Part shown: in pieces, positions 1 through 9,106 of the stretch
How the letters are laid out: each line of letters opens with the position of its first letter
Position numbering within the stretch: the first letter of the stretch is position 1
Origin: Nevskiaceae bacterium
GTDB lineage: Bacteria > Pseudomonadota > Gammaproteobacteria > Nevskiales > Nevskiaceae
Assembly (NCBI GenBank): GCA_004298465.1
Contig: SCRT01000005.1
Span: 1-64,000, forward strand
Length of the DNA stretch: 64,000 nt
Reading direction: 5' to 3'
Position numbers and translations under genes: made by a program
The notes under the pieces: model-generated
What the model saw: only the letters and a program-made list of their open reading frames with translations
What the model was told of the DNA's origin: nothing
The model's database searches: none

Positions 1-170
1 ACGACGTGCCGGCCCCGGCTGTCGCGGCGCCAGTGCCCCGCCCCGCCACCCGCAAGCCGACCCCCGCCCTGCACAGCGTGTCGCGCCCGGCCCACAAACC
101 TGCCCCACGCCCCGCCGCCCGTGCGCCGCTGCCGCCCACCGGGACCGATGACCAGTGGACGGAATTCTGA
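1..170 (+). CDS. C-terminal tail of a methyl-accepting chemotaxis protein (partial)
   Basis: The frame open from base 3 to the TGA at 168-170 encodes a Pro/Ala/Arg-rich tail of about 50 residues ending in DDQWTEF. A flexible tail closed by an xWxxF pentapeptide is the CheR/CheB tether found on high-abundance chemoreceptors (NWETF in E. coli Tsr and Tar). With cheR starting 46 bases downstream, the best reading is the 3' end of an mcp gene whose signalling domain lies outside the window. The assignment rests only on tail composition, the terminal pentapeptide and gene context. Confidence 0.7.
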   Translation, partial: DVPAPAVAAPVPRPATRKPTPALHSVSRPAHKPAPRPAARAPLPPTGTDDQWTEF

Positions 171-215
171 AATTGATTGCTCCCGCCGCCTTCCCTCTCC
201 AGGCAAGCCCGTGAC

Positions 216-1079
216 ATGAGTGCGTCCGCCGCGGAAGCCATCAGCCCGAACGAGCGTCCGTTCCTCTATACGGACGCCGACTTCGAGCGCGTGCGCAAGC
301 TGATCCACGCGCACGCCGGCATCTCGCTGGCCGACAGCAAACGCGACATGGTGTACAGCCGCCTGAGCCGCCGCCTGCGCGCCACCAACATCGGCAGCTT
401 CCGGGATTACCTGGACCGGCTGGAGGCGGGCAGCGGCGACGACTGGCAGGAATTCACGAATACCCTGACCACGAACCTCACATCCTTCTTCCGTGAGGCC
501 CACCACTTCGATGCCCTGTACAAGCATCTGCAGGCGCAGCCGCGCGGGGCGAAGCCGCTGCTGATCTGGTGTGCCGCCGCCTCCACCGGGGAAGAACCCT
601 ATTCCCTCGCCATCATCGCCTGCGAAGCCTTCGACAGCGATACGCCGCCGGTGCGCATCCTCGCCACCGACATCGACACCAACGTCCTCCAGCAGGGCGA
701 GCGCGGCGTCTACACCGAGGAACGCATCGAGGAGCTTTCCACCGCCCGCAAGCAGCGCTTCTTCCAGCGCGGCAGCGGCGCGAACGCCGGCCTGTGCCGC
801 GTGCGCGAACCGCTGCGGCGGCTCATCACGTTCCGGCCGCTGAACCTGCTGGATGAAAGGTGGCCGATGCACGGGCCGTTCACCGCCATCTTCTGCCGCA
901 ACGTGATGATCTATTTCGACAAGCCGACGCAATACCGGATCCTGCAACGCGCCGTGCCGTTGCTGGCCAGGGACGGGCTGTTCTTCGCCGGCCATTCGGA
1001 AAGCTTCTTCCACGCTGCCGATCTCGTCGTGCCCTGCGGGCACACGATATATCGCCCCGCGCCGGTGCGCTGCACATGA
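216..1079 (+). CDS. cheR: Chemotaxis protein methyltransferase CheR
   Basis: CheR methylates receptor glutamates with S-adenosylmethionine, setting chemotactic adaptation together with CheB. The 287-residue protein has the helical N-terminal domain with a basic RLSRRLRA stretch, the SAM-binding segment WCAAASTGEEPYSL beginning at W118, and the CRNVMIYFD motif of the catalytic domain. An upstream in-frame TTG at 177 would add 13 residues that do not look like CheR, so the ATG at 216 is preferred. The upstream receptor ends in a WTEF pentapeptide that could tether this enzyme. The stop overlaps the cheD start (ATGA), which indicates translational coupling. Confidence 0.96.
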   Translation: MSASAAEAISPNERPFLYTDADFERVRKLIHAHAGISLADSKRDMVYSRLSRRLRATNIGSFRDYLDRLEAGSGDDWQEFTNTLTTNLTSFFREAHHFDALYKHLQAQPRGAKPLLIWCAAASTGEEPYSLAIIACEAFDSDTPPVRILATDIDTNVLQQGERGVYTEERIEELSTARKQRFFQRGSGANAGLCRVREPLRRLITFRPLNLLDERWPMHGPFTAIFCRNVMIYFDKPTQYRILQRAVPLLARDGLFFAGHSESFFHAADLVVPCGHTIYRPAPVRCT

Positions 1080-1681
1080 ACGCCGTCGCCACCCCAGTCG
1101 GTGGGTCCATCCAGGGCAGCTACTACGATCCGCGTTTCCAGTCCGCGGCGTTGAAGATCCTGCCCGGCGAATACCGCGTCGACGACCGCGACGTGATGCT
1201 GGTGACGGTACTCGGCTCGTGCGTGGCCGCCTGCCTGTACGATCCGTTGCGACGCATCGGCGGCATGAACCATTTCATGCTGCCCGATTCGCGCTCCGAC
1301 GACGCGAACGGTTCAACGCGCTATGGGGCCTACGCCATGGAAATGCTCATCAATGACCTGCTCAAGCGCGGCGCCGCCCGGAGCCGCCTGCAGGCCAAGC
1401 TGTTCGGGGGTGGCGCCGTTTTGCCGGGCCTGAAGACCACGAACATCGGCGAACAGAACGCGGCTTTCGCGCTGCACTACATGGCCGAGGAAAATATTCC
1501 GGTGCTCGGCCAGGACCTTGGCGACATCTGCCCGCGCCGGGTGCATTACTTCCCCGCCAGCGGCCGGGTGATGGTCAAACGCCTGCCGGTCGCCGAACGA
1601 CGCAACGTCGCGGCCATCGAATCCTCCTACCAGCAGCAGCTCATCCGGGCACCGGCGGCTGGCTCCGTGGAGTTGTTCTGA
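1076..1681 (+). CDS. cheD: Chemoreceptor glutamine deamidase CheD
   Basis: CheD converts specific receptor glutamines to glutamates. The 201-residue protein carries the catalytic Cys within [11 protein letters not shown] and the family His in GGMNHFMLP, followed by the [11 protein letters not shown] loop. It starts at the ATG overlapping the cheR stop; longer upstream in-frame sequence is a shadow of cheR. Its TGA shares one base with the cheB ATG, so cheR-cheD-cheB is a tightly coupled operon. The C-terminus ends AAGSVELF, nearly the same tail as the receptor-like protein two genes downstream (AAGSVDLF). Confidence 0.95.
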   Translation: MNAVATPVGGSIQGSYYDPRFQSAALKILPGEYRVDDRDVMLVTVLGSCVAACLYDPLRRIGGMNHFMLPDSRSDDANGSTRYGAYAMEMLINDLLKRGAARSRLQAKLFGGGAVLPGLKTTNIGEQNAAFALHYMAEENIPVLGQDLGDICPRRVHYFPASGRVMVKRLPVAERRNVAAIESSYQQQLIRAPAAGSVELF

Positions 1682-2781
1682 TGGACGCCGCAGACGCCGC
1701 CCGCCCGATCCGTGTGCTCGTCATCGACGACTCGGCGCTGATGCGCCAGCTCATCACCGAGCTGCTGTCCACCGGGCACGATATCCGCGTCGTTGGCGCC
1801 GCGCCCGACCCCTACGCCGCCCGCACTCTCATCAAGCAGCTCAACCCGGATGTCTTGACGCTGGACGTGGAGATGCCGCGCATGGACGGCCTCACGTTCC
1901 TCGAAAACCTCATGCGCCTGCACCCGATGCCGGTCGTGATGCTGTCCTCGCTCACTGAGCGTGGCGCAGAAGTGACGCTGCAGGCGCTGGAACTCGGTGC
2001 CATCGACTTCATCAACAAGCCCCACATCGACGTCGTCCACGGTTTCAACGAGATTGCCGCGGAAATCGTCGAGAAAGTCCGCACTGCTGCCGCCACCCGG
2101 CCACGCCAACGCCTGCCACGACCCGCGCCCCCCGCCACAGCGCCGCGCGCCGCGGGCTACCGGCTCACGCACGGGCTGATCGCCATCGGCGCTTCCACCG
2201 GCGGGACGGAAGCTATCCGCGAAGTGCTGTCCGCCATGCCGCCGGACTCTCCCGCCGTGGTCATCACCCAGCACATCCCGCCGGCGTTTTCTGGCCCCTT
2301 CGCCCAGCGGCTGGATCGCAACAGCACCATGCATGTCGTGGAAGCGACAGACAACGCCGCCCTCCTCCCTGGCCATGCCTACGTTGCGCCCGGCGGCCGC
2401 CATCTGCGCGTCGTGCGCGACGGCGCACGCTTTCGCTGCAAGCTGGGCGACGACGAGCCGGTGAACCGCCACAAACCCAGCGTCGACGTGATGTTCGACT
2501 CGGTGGCCCGTGCCGCCGGTGCCAACTGCGCCGCCGCCCTGCTCACTGGCATGGGCGATGACGGCGCGCGCGGCCTGTTGCGCCTGCGCGAAGCTGGGGC
2601 GGAAACCTTCGTGCAGGACGAGGCCACCAGTGTGGTGTGGGGCATGCCGGGCGTGGCCTGGCGCCTCGGAGCGGCGGAACACGCATTGCCTCTGAGCGAA
2701 GTGGCCGATCGCCTCGTTTCAAGCAGCCACCTGTCCACCCGGCCCTCAATTTTTTCGCCCGGAAGCCGAAACCAAGAGTAA
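1681..2781 (+). CDS. cheB: Protein-glutamate methylesterase/glutaminase CheB
   Basis: CheB is a response regulator that demethylates receptors when phosphorylated by CheA. The 366-residue protein has an N-terminal REC domain with phospho-acceptor D62 ([10 protein letters not shown]) and acidic pair DD at 16-17, a Pro/Arg-rich linker around 135-158, and a C-terminal methylesterase domain. The catalytic triad is visible as S172 (GASTGG), H198 (ITQHIPP) and D294 (GMGDDGARG). Length is normal for the family (about 350). The ATG overlaps the cheD stop by one base. Confidence 0.97.
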   Translation: MDAADAARPIRVLVIDDSALMRQLITELLSTGHDIRVVGAAPDPYAARTLIKQLNPDVLTLDVEMPRMDGLTFLENLMRLHPMPVVMLSSLTERGAEVTLQALELGAIDFINKPHIDVVHGFNEIAAEIVEKVRTAAATRPRQRLPRPAPPATAPRAAGYRLTHGLIAIGASTGGTEAIREVLSAMPPDSPAVVITQHIPPAFSGPFAQRLDRNSTMHVVEATDNAALLPGHAYVAPGGRHLRVVRDGARFRCKLGDDEPVNRHKPSVDVMFDSVARAAGANCAAALLTGMGDDGARGLLRLREAGAETFVQDEATSVVWGMPGVAWRLGAAEHALPLSEVADRLVSSSHLSTRPSIFSPGSRNQE

Positions 2782-2791
2782 AGGAGACACC

Positions 2792-4000
2792 ATGAAAACC
2801 TTCACGAACCCAGTGATCTATGCCCTGCTTCCGGCGCTCGTACCCGTCGTTCTCGGCGCCTTGCTGGTCACTGGCGTGCCCGTGGTATGGGCCTATGCCG
2901 GAACCGCCATCGCGGCCTTGGTCAGCGCTGGCATTGTGTTCTTCACGGTGCGCGCCCGGCAAGCCGCTGATGCTGCCGCTGCGGGACCAGACCTCGGCAG
3001 CCTGCGTGGCGCGCTGGAACCGGAGTTCACCAGCATCGGCGAGGAAACCGGGCGCGTCCGTACCCTGATCGGCGACGCCGTCCGCACGCTCGCCGCGAGC
3101 TTCGAGGCCATCAGCGGCCAGGCCCAGCGCCAGTCCGCGATGGCCCGCGACGTCGTCACCCAGGGCGACGGGCCGAACGGCCGCGACGTGCGCAAGGTCA
3201 CGCGCAGCGCAACGACGCTGATGGAAAAACTCGTCGATGCCCTGCAGCAGGTATCGAAACAGAACGCCGCATCGCTCCAGAACATCGACGAAATGGTACA
3301 GAGCCTGGATGCCATCTTCACCATCCTGGAAGACGTGAAAGTCATTGCCGACCAGACCAACCTGCTGGCCCTCAACGCCGCCATCGAGGCCGCACGCGCC
3401 GGCGAAGCCGGACGCGGCTTCGCGGTGGTCGCCGATGAAGTGCGCAACCTCTCGCAACGGTCGAACACGCTCAACGCCCAGATCCGCGGACGTGTGGAAT
3501 CCGCCCGTTCAGCCGTCGCCAAGGTGCGTGAAACCGTCACCCAGATGGCGGAACGCGACAACGCCACCAGCACCGAAGCGCAGCAGCAGGCGCGCGGGCT
3601 GTTCGATCAGGTGGACCAAATGAACAACGCCCTTGCCGACGCCCTGGTCGACATCACGACATCGAGCGAGCAGATCGGCAAGGCGGCAGCCGATGCCGTG
3701 CGCTCCCTGCAGTTCGAGGACATCGCCTCACAGGCTCTGACTACCGCAGACCGCCACCTGGAACGCGCGGACAAGGTTCTGGATGCAGCGGCAGAAACCG
3801 TACCCGCACCTCGCGCGCACATACCCACGGCACGACCGGCAAGCACCCTCGTTCCCCCGGCAACCGAAACGCCGTATGCTTCCGCATCGGTCACCCCGCT
3901 GCGCCCACGGTCACCCGCCCCTGCTGCGGCCGCTCCCGCCCCGGTTCCAAAACCCGTCGCACAGCAGTCGATGGCAGCAGGCAGCGTGGATCTGTTCTAA
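2792..4000 (+). CDS. Membrane-anchored receptor-like (MCP signalling domain) protein without a periplasmic sensor
   Basis: This 402-residue protein has two closely spaced hydrophobic segments at about 9-28 and 31-51 and then goes straight into a coiled-coil methyl-accepting signalling domain. The conserved hairpin tip ([21 protein letters not shown] ... [12 protein letters not shown]) sits at about 180-228. No periplasmic ligand domain or HAMP is visible, so it may sense membrane or cytoplasmic cues, or act as a signalling scaffold. A Pro/Ala-rich tail (about 325-395) ends AAGSVDLF instead of a WxxF pentapeptide. A clear AGGAG lies 5 bases before the ATG. The stop codon TAA is part of the CTAA target site of the MITE that follows immediately. 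Confidence 0.85.
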   Translation: MKTFTNPVIYALLPALVPVVLGALLVTGVPVVWAYAGTAIAALVSAGIVFFTVRARQAADAAAAGPDLGSLRGALEPEFTSIGEETGRVRTLIGDAVRTLAASFEAISGQAQRQSAMARDVVTQGDGPNGRDVRKVTRSATTLMEKLVDALQQVSKQNAASLQNIDEMVQSLDAIFTILEDVKVIADQTNLLALNAAIEAARAGEAGRGFAVVADEVRNLSQRSNTLNAQIRGRVESARSAVAKVRETVTQMAERDNATSTEAQQQARGLFDQVDQMNNALADALVDITTSSEQIGKAAADAVRSLQFEDIASQALTTADRHLERADKVLDAAAETVPAPRAHIPTARPASTLVPPATETPYASASVTPLRPRSPAPAAAAPAPVPKPVAQQSMAAGSVDLF

Positions 4001-4147
4001 GGAAACTCTGAATAACCTGCTGCGCTCGACATCTCGCGCGAGGGCGGTGCTCGAAATCCTCATGTACCCCCACGTGCACTCCGGTTCCTGCGCTCCGTCC
4101 TCGCGCGACCTGTCTTCGCTCGCGACGGTTATTCAGAGTTTCCCTAA
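3997..4147. mobile_element. MITE-like element with 17-bp perfect terminal inverted repeats and CTAA target duplication
   Basis: The termini at 4001-4017 (GGAAACTCTGAATAACC) and 4127-4143 are exact inverted repeats of 17 bp. The 143-bp element is flanked by a direct CTAA duplication at 3997-4000 and 4144-4147. CTAA fits the YTAR target consensus of IS5-group transposases. The inside has no coding capacity, so it would need a transposase in trans. The left target copy supplies the TAA stop of the preceding receptor-like gene, so insertion left the reading frame intact. Confidence 0.85.
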
Positions 4148-4300
4148 GGATTCACAGGATCACGGCCGCCGCGGACAAGCATCCGGCAGCTGTTTCCCTG
4201 GTCCATTACCTCGGCAAACAACCTTCGGCCCCTCTGGAGGAGGAAAATCTTTGCCGCCATATCGGCAGCCGTAGTGGACCAGCGGCAGCAAAACCCGGCT

Positions 4301-4395
4301 GCCCGCTCCCGCCACCCTGCAGCCGCGCAGCGAATCGCAGGGTCTATGGCTGGGTTAACTGCCATATGTCAGGCATGAATCCTGCGGCTCACCGC
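4301..4395 (+). repeat. Dispersed intergenic repeat, copy A
   Basis: The segment shares a collinear string of blocks with 33351-33445: CTGC.GCCGCG.AGCG.ATCGCAG, then ACTGCCAT, then GCATG.AT.CTGCG, at roughly three quarters identity by eye over about 75 bases. Both copies sit in intergenic DNA next to a minus-strand gene end. No coding capacity or clear inverted termini are seen. Confidence 0.6.
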
Positions 4396-4549
4396 AAGCC
4401 GGCAGAATGACGGTGTCGTGAGGCGGGAGCGGCGCGCGGCAAGTGGCCGGGAATACTGTATCGCAACGAGTCGTCGGCAGGTCGACTCCTGTAGATTATT
4501 GTATCTAAACAGATTCCCACATCGCACGCCTGTAATCGCACGCGTTTCC

Positions 4550-4573
4550 GTAGGAGCGAGCCTGCTCGCGACC
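4550..4573 (+). repeat. REP-like palindrome with GTAG head
   Basis: GTAGGAGCGAGCCTGCTCGCG reads as a GTAG head followed by a short imperfect hairpin (GCGAG/CTCGC). This is the form of REP sequences of pseudomonads and GTAG-headed REPs of Stenotrophomonas, which are spread by RAYT transposases. Only one copy was noticed in the window. Confidence 0.6.
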
Positions 4574-4635
4574 AACACAGCTTAGAAGTGGAAAACGGCG
4601 AGCCGCTGCAGTGCACTCACACACGCCTGGCAACT

Positions 4636-4670
4636 ACCCCGTCCGCCTTCGGTATGCAAACGGACGGGGT
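4636..4670 (-). terminator. Stem-loop downstream of pgk
   Basis: ACCCCGTCCG at 4636-4645 pairs perfectly over 10 bp with 4661-4670 around a 15-base loop, 45 bases beyond the pgk stop. No U-tract follows on the minus strand, so it may protect the mRNA end or support factor-dependent termination rather than act as a classical intrinsic terminator. Confidence 0.5.
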
Positions 4671-4714
4671 GATTGCAAGTACGGCAGGGCAGAGCGACCA
4701 GCGGTGAGCAGCAA

Positions 4715-5893
4715 TCAGCCCGCGGCGCGTGCCTCCAGCGCCGCGACAGCCGGCAATTTCTTGCCTTCGAGGAACTCCAGAAACGCCCCACCGCCGGTAG
4801 AGACATAGCCGATACGATCTGCGATACCGAACTTGTCGATGGCGGCCAGCGTATCGCCACCACCCGCGACAGAAAAAGCGTTGCTGTCGGCGATCGCCAG
4901 CGCGAGGTCGCGCGTGCCGTCGGCAAAGCTGTCGTATTCGAACACGCCGACCGGGCCGTTCCACACGATCGTGCCACAGTCTTTCAGCAGCGACCGCAGC
5001 CGTGCGCGGCTGCGTGGACCGATGTCGAGGATCATCTGATCGGCATCGACGTTGTCCACGTCGCGCCGTTCGGCACGTGCCTCGGCGGAAAAGTCCAGCG
5101 CCACCACGACGTCTTCCGGCAGCGGAATGTCGCCGCCGCGCGCGTGGATCTTGTCGAGGATGCGGCGGGCCACATCCAGCATGTCAGGCTCGTACAGGGA
5201 CTTGCCGACCCGATGCCCGACCGCCGCCAGGAAGGTATTGGCGATGCCGCCACCAACGATGATCTGGTCCGCGACGTCGGCGAGGTTGTCGAGCAGTTCC
5301 AGCTTCGTGGAAACCTTGCTGCCACCGACCACGACTGCCAGCGGGTGCTTGGGCGACGTCAACGCGCGGCCCAGGGCATCCAGCTCCGCGCTCAGCAGCG
5401 GGCCGGCGCAGGCGATCGGCGCGAACTTCGCTACGCCGTGCGTGGACGCTTGCGCGCGATGGGCCGTGCCGAATGCATCCATGACGTAGATGTCGCACAG
5501 CGCCGCCATGCGCCTGGCCAGCGCTTCGTCGTCCTTCTTCTCGCCCTTCAGGAAACGCGTGTTTTCGCCGACGACGATCTGGCCAGGCGCCAGCTGCACG
5601 CCGTCGATCCAGTTCGTTATCACCGGCGCCGAACGGCCAAGGGCCTCGCACAGCCACGCCGCCACAAGGGTCAGTGAATGTTCAGGATCGAAGCGCCCTT
5701 CCTCGGGCCGGCCGAGGTGCGAAGTCACCAGCACCGAGGCGCCGCGCTCCAGCGCCAGCTTCAGCGTCGGCACGGAAGCACGCAGGCGCGCGTCGGAAGT
5801 AATGCGCCCCATGTGCATCGGGACGTTCAGGTCCTGGCGGATCAGCAGGCGTTTGCCGGCCAGATCCAGGTCGGTCATGCGGAGGAAGGGCAT
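4715..5893 (-). CDS. pgk: Phosphoglycerate kinase
   Basis: The enzyme transfers phosphate from 1,3-bisphosphoglycerate to ADP in glycolysis, or the reverse in gluconeogenesis. The 392 residues match the family length. Visible hallmarks are the N-terminal RQDLNVPM substrate loop, TSHLGRP, the central [18 protein letters not shown] region and the C-terminal nucleotide-binding glycine run [13 protein letters not shown] second ATG at 5878 ([12 protein letters not shown]) is an equally plausible start. It follows gap by 58 bases on the same strand, forming a gap-pgk unit. Confidence 0.97.
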   Translation of the reverse strand: MPFLRMTDLDLAGKRLLIRQDLNVPMHMGRITSDARLRASVPTLKLALERGASVLVTSHLGRPEEGRFDPEHSLTLVAAWLCEALGRSAPVITNWIDGVQLAPGQIVVGENTRFLKGEKKDDEALARRMAALCDIYVMDAFGTAHRAQASTHGVAKFAPIACAGPLLSAELDALGRALTSPKHPLAVVVGGSKVSTKLELLDNLADVADQIIVGGGIANTFLAAVGHRVGKSLYEPDMLDVARRILDKIHARGGDIPLPEDVVVALDFSAEARAERRDVDNVDADQMILDIGPRSRARLRSLLKDCGTIVWNGPVGVFEYDSFADGTRDLALAIADSNAFSVAGGGDTLAAIDKFGIADRIGYVSTGGGAFLEFLEGKKLPAVAALEARAAG

Positions 5894-5951
5894 GGGTGGG
5901 AAAGTGAGGAGTTGAGGGTGAGGCGTGAGGGGGAGAAGCGAAAAACCTTTC

Positions 5952-6959
5952 CTAGCGGGCTGCGACCATGGCTTTCATGGTATCCAGCATGCGGCAGGAG
6001 AAGCCCCATTCGTTGTCGTACCAGCCGGCAACTGACACCTGCCGGCCGACTTGCTTCGTCAACCCGGTGTCGTAGGTGCACGACGCCGTGCTGTGGTTGA
6101 AGTCGATGGACACCAGCGGCTCGTCGCACACTTCGAGAATGCCCTTCAGGGCATCGGACGCGGCCGCCGCGCGCATGATGGAGTGGATTTCGTCCACACC
6201 CGTTTCACGCTTGGCGACGAACGTCAGTTCGACGAGCGACACGTTGATGGTCGGCACGCGTACGGCGTAGCCATCCAGCTTGCCGGCGAGCTCCGGCAGC
6301 ACCAGCCCGACGGATTTCGCCGCGCCGGTCTTGGTGGGAATCTGCGACATGGTGGCGGCACGCGCGCGGCGCAGGTCCTTGTGGTGCACGTCCGTGAGCA
6401 CCTGGTCGTTCGTGTAGGAATGGATCGTGAGCATCACGCCGCTTTCGATGCCGACGCTGTTGCTGAGCACCATGGCCATCGGCGCCAGGCAGTTCGTGGT
6501 GCAAGAAGCGTTGGAGACGATGTCGTCGGCCGCCGTCAGGATGTCGTGATTGACACCGTAGACGATGGTCTTGACGTCCGAACCCGCGGGTGCAGACACC
6601 AGCACCTTCTTCGCGCCAGCCTGCAGGTGCTTGCCAGCGGATTCGCGCGTGCGAAACGCGCCGGTACACTCCAGCACCACGTCGACGCCGAGTTCCTTCC
6701 ACGGCAGCTTCGCCGGGTCGTTTTCCATGAACGTGCGGATGCGGTCGCCGTTGACGATCATGTCGCTGCCATCGACCTCGACCGTGCCGCGGAAGTGGCC
6801 GTGCACCGTGTCATGGCGCGTCAGGTGCACGTTTTCCAGCAGCGAGCCACGCATGTTCACCGCCACGACCTTCAGCCCTTCGTAGCCGCCTTCATAGCAG
6901 GCGCGCAGCACATTGCGTCCGATGCGGCCATACCCATTGATTGCAATCTTCGTGACCAT
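5952..6959 (-). CDS. gap: Glyceraldehyde-3-phosphate dehydrogenase, type I
   Basis: This is the NAD-dependent phosphorylating dehydrogenase of glycolysis. The protein begins [16 protein letters not shown] (Rossmann fold) and carries the active-site cysteine C153 in [12 protein letters not shown] with the HSYTNDQ His segment downstream. The start at 6959 is chosen because an AGGGA sits 6 bases upstream; the ATG at 6965 would lie directly on that site. Length is 335 residues, typical. Lysine-threonine-rich upstream in-frame sequence is not conserved. It is followed by pgk. Confidence 0.97.
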   Translation of the reverse strand: MVTKIAINGYGRIGRNVLRACYEGGYEGLKVVAVNMRGSLLENVHLTRHDTVHGHFRGTVEVDGSDMIVNGDRIRTFMENDPAKLPWKELGVDVVLECTGAFRTRESAGKHLQAGAKKVLVSAPAGSDVKTIVYGVNHDILTAADDIVSNASCTTNCLAPMAMVLSNSVGIESGVMLTIHSYTNDQVLTDVHHKDLRRARAATMSQIPTKTGAAKSVGLVLPELAGKLDGYAVRVPTINVSLVELTFVAKRETGVDEIHSIMRAAAASDALKGILEVCDEPLVSIDFNHSTASCTYDTGLTKQVGRQVSVAGWYDNEWGFSCRMLDTMKAMVAAR

Positions 6960-7040
6960 CGCCATTCCCTGGTTCGGTATTTCGAAAACAAGACCCCGTG
7001 CTCCGGGCACGCAGTTTACCCGGCCCCGCAAGCGCCGGGA

Positions 7041-7781
7041 TCAGTCCCCAAAGCCCAGCAGCTTGAAGTTGATCGCGAGCTGAAAGACGAACTCCGAGGC
7101 ATCGGGCATGAAATCGGCCGGCATCGGCGGCAACTTGCCAATGCGGTAAAACACTTCCTGCGCCTCGCGGTCCAGCGAATCCGTGCCCGAGCTGTCCACC
7201 AGCCGAACGCTGATGAGCGTTCCATCGCGCTGCATGCGCACGCGCACAGTCGGCGAACCCTCGCGCCCCTGGCGACGCGCGATCGGCGGATAGCGCAGGT
7301 TGTTGCGGATCGCGGCTTCGAGCTTGCGGTGGAAATCGTCGGAGACCTTGTGCGAAACAGCGCCGGAAGGCTGCGCGGGCGGCCGCGCCTGCGGCGCCAC
7401 GGGCATCTTGGGCTGCGGAATCGGCAGTGTCTTTTCAGGTGGCTTTAGCAGCGCCTTGGGTGTCGACGGCGCAGCGGGGGCGGCCGTGGTCGCCACCGGC
7501 GGGGGGATCTTCGGCGGCAGCGGCGCCAGCTTCGGCGGCGGCTGAAGCGGTGGCGTGGTCTGCTGCCGGGGCTGCGCCATGAGCTGGGGCGCCGTCATGG
7601 CCGACAGATCCAGCAACACCGGATGCGGCGGCGGGGGCGGCGCAACAGCGGTGCCGTGCACGAAGAAGATGACGACCGCCACCAGCACGGCATGCAGGCA
7701 TATGGATACCGCTGCCCCAAGCCCGAGCGGCTGCCGGGCCCGGTTCCACACGCCACTCAACCCGGAGGAATCCAGCTCCAT
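7041..7781 (-). CDS. tonB: TonB family energy transducer
   Basis: TonB transmits energy from the ExbB-ExbD motor to outer-membrane transporters. The 246-residue protein has a single N-terminal membrane anchor (about 18-40), a long periplasmic Pro-rich spacer (about 47-140, with PPPPPHP and QPPPKLAPLPPK) and a C-terminal TonB domain with LRYPPIARRQG and GTLISVRLVDSSG. The ATG at 7781 lies 13 bases after the exbD stop; the longer in-frame version overlaps exbD and is not preferred. It is the third gene of the exbB-exbD-tonB set. Confidence 0.88.
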   Translation of the reverse strand: MELDSSGLSGVWNRARQPLGLGAAVSICLHAVLVAVVIFFVHGTAVAPPPPPHPVLLDLSAMTAPQLMAQPRQQTTPPLQPPPKLAPLPPKIPPPVATTAAPAAPSTPKALLKPPEKTLPIPQPKMPVAPQARPPAQPSGAVSHKVSDDFHRKLEAAIRNNLRYPPIARRQGREGSPTVRVRMQRDGTLISVRLVDSSGTDSLDREAQEVFYRIGKLPPMPADFMPDASEFVFQLAINFKLLGFGD

Positions 7782-7794
7782 GTCGACGAAACGA

Positions 7795-8211
7795 CTACTC
7801 GGCACGCGACACCAGAGACACTTTGTAGAACCCCGACGCACCGACCAGCTTCAGCAGGTTCACGACCTTGCCGTAGGGGATCGCCTTGTCGGCCCTGACG
7901 TACACGGTGTTGTCTGGAACTTCTTCCGACAGCTTGTGCAGGCTCTGCACGAAGTCCGCGTACGGCACCGGCGCGGAGTTGATGTAGTAATTGTCGTTGA
8001 CGTCCATCGACACGATCACCGGGTCCGGTGGCTTGCCCATGTCGCTGAGCGTGGCCTTGGGCAATGTCAGCGGCAGTTGCGACATCATCAGCGGCGCGGT
8101 GATGATGAAGATCACGAGCAGCACCAGCATCACATCGACGAACGGCGTGACGTTGATGTCGGAGACAGGTGACATCTCATCACCGTCGCCGCCCAGCACC
8201 GGCATCGACAT
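7795..8211 (-). CDS. exbD: Biopolymer transport protein ExbD/TolR family
   Basis: ExbD uses the proton gradient with ExbB to drive TonB. The 138-residue protein has a short cytoplasmic N-terminus, one membrane helix (about 24-44) preceded by the family motif SDINVTPFVDVMLVLL with the proton-carrying Asp, and a periplasmic domain. It begins 3 bases after the exbB stop. The neighbouring TonB favours ExbD over TolR. Confidence 0.92.
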   Translation of the reverse strand: MSMPVLGGDGDEMSPVSDINVTPFVDVMLVLLVIFIITAPLMMSQLPLTLPKATLSDMGKPPDPVIVSMDVNDNYYINSAPVPYADFVQSLHKLSEEVPDNTVYVRADKAIPYGKVVNLLKLVGASGFYKVSLVSRAE

Positions 8212-8214
8212 GCG

Positions 8215-9012
8215 TCAGCCTCCCGGAACCAGGCGCTTGGCAAGCTGGCCCGCGTAAAGCCCGATGGCGGTTCCGACCCGCCCTGAATACTGCCCGATGT
8301 CGGTTGCGAACTTGTTGTAGGCCATGACCGCGGGGATCGCCGCGACCAGGCCGATGGCCGTGGCAATCAGCGCTTCGGCAATGCCCGGCGCAACGGTGGA
8401 CAGGCTGGTGTCGTGCGTGGCGCCGATGCCGATGAACGTGTTCATGATGCCCCACACGGTGCCGAACAGGCCGATGAAGGGCGCGGCGGAACCTACGGTC
8501 GCCAGGAACGGTAGACGGCGCTTCAGGCGCCGGACTTCCGTCGACAACTTCAGGCGCATGACGTACTCGATGCGTTCGCGCGCTTCTCCGAGCCCCTCAT
8601 TGTCACGCTCGCCGGGGCCAGCCCGCCATTCCTCACTGCCCGCCGACACGACCTGGGCCACGGGGTGCGAATCCTCGTAGTGCATCAGGGCCTCCACGCC
8701 GCCCGTTGCCAGTGCCTTTTCGAGCTTGCGCGCTGCTGCGTTGGCCGCCGAGATCTCGATCAGCTTCTCGATGATCACCGCCCAGCACCAGATCGAGAAG
8801 AACACCAGGATGAGCAGGATGACCTTGACGACCGGGTCGGCCGTCATCACCAGACCCTGGATGGAGAAATCGACTGCATGTCCCGCCGCCGGAAGCGGTG
8901 CGGACAGGGCCGGGATCAGACTCGCTAGCGCCACGGGAACCTCTCGCAAAGTATTGGCATCCACACCGGTTGCGCGCGTCTGGAGCACGGCCGCCAGGCC
9001 GGTGGATGTCAT
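8215..9012 (-). CDS. exbB: ExbB/TolQ family proton channel
   Basis: This is the pentameric inner-membrane motor subunit that pairs with ExbD. The 265 residues contain three hydrophobic helices: about 62-85 ([20 protein letters not shown]), about 165-190 ([20 protein letters not shown], the MotA/TolQ/ExbB core) and about 210-235. The start follows a Fur-like palindrome by 30 bases. A TolQ assignment is possible, but the downstream partner is tonB and no tolA, tolB or pal is present. Confidence 0.88.
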   Translation of the reverse strand: MTSTGLAAVLQTRATGVDANTLREVPVALASLIPALSAPLPAAGHAVDFSIQGLVMTADPVVKVILLILVFFSIWCWAVIIEKLIEISAANAAARKLEKALATGGVEALMHYEDSHPVAQVVSAGSEEWRAGPGERDNEGLGEARERIEYVMRLKLSTEVRRLKRRLPFLATVGSAAPFIGLFGTVWGIMNTFIGIGATHDTSLSTVAPGIAEALIATAIGLVAAIPAVMAYNKFATDIGQYSGRVGTAIGLYAGQLAKRLVPGG

Positions 9013-9042
9013 CGGAAAGTCAGAAGGACAACAAGGTGCGGA

Positions 9043-9057
9043 TGATAATACATCTCA
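9043..9057 (-). promoter_or_regulatory. Fur-like box overlapping a -10-like hexamer upstream of exbB
   Basis: On the minus strand the site reads TGAGATGTATTATCA, an imperfect 7-1-7 palindrome resembling the Fur core TGATAAT-N-ATTATCA. It contains TATTAT, a good -10 hexamer, 31 bases before the exbB ATG. Iron-responsive control of exbB-exbD-tonB is common, so the position is meaningful although no -35 is clear. Confidence 0.45.
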
Positions 9058-9106
9058 ATTGAGCCCGACAGCGCGTCGCGACAATTTGCCGCACCCGGTG
9101 CTCGCC

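Larger units (their letters stand above)
4148..4714. other. 567-bp non-coding stretch holding repeats
   Basis: No convincing gene is seen between the MITE and the pgk stop. The stretch contains one copy of a dispersed repeat (about 4301-4395, related to 33351-33445), a REP-like palindrome (4550-4573) and a 10-bp stem-loop just downstream of pgk (4636-4670). Short ORFs here lack ribosome binding sites and recognisable proteins. Confidence 0.6.
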
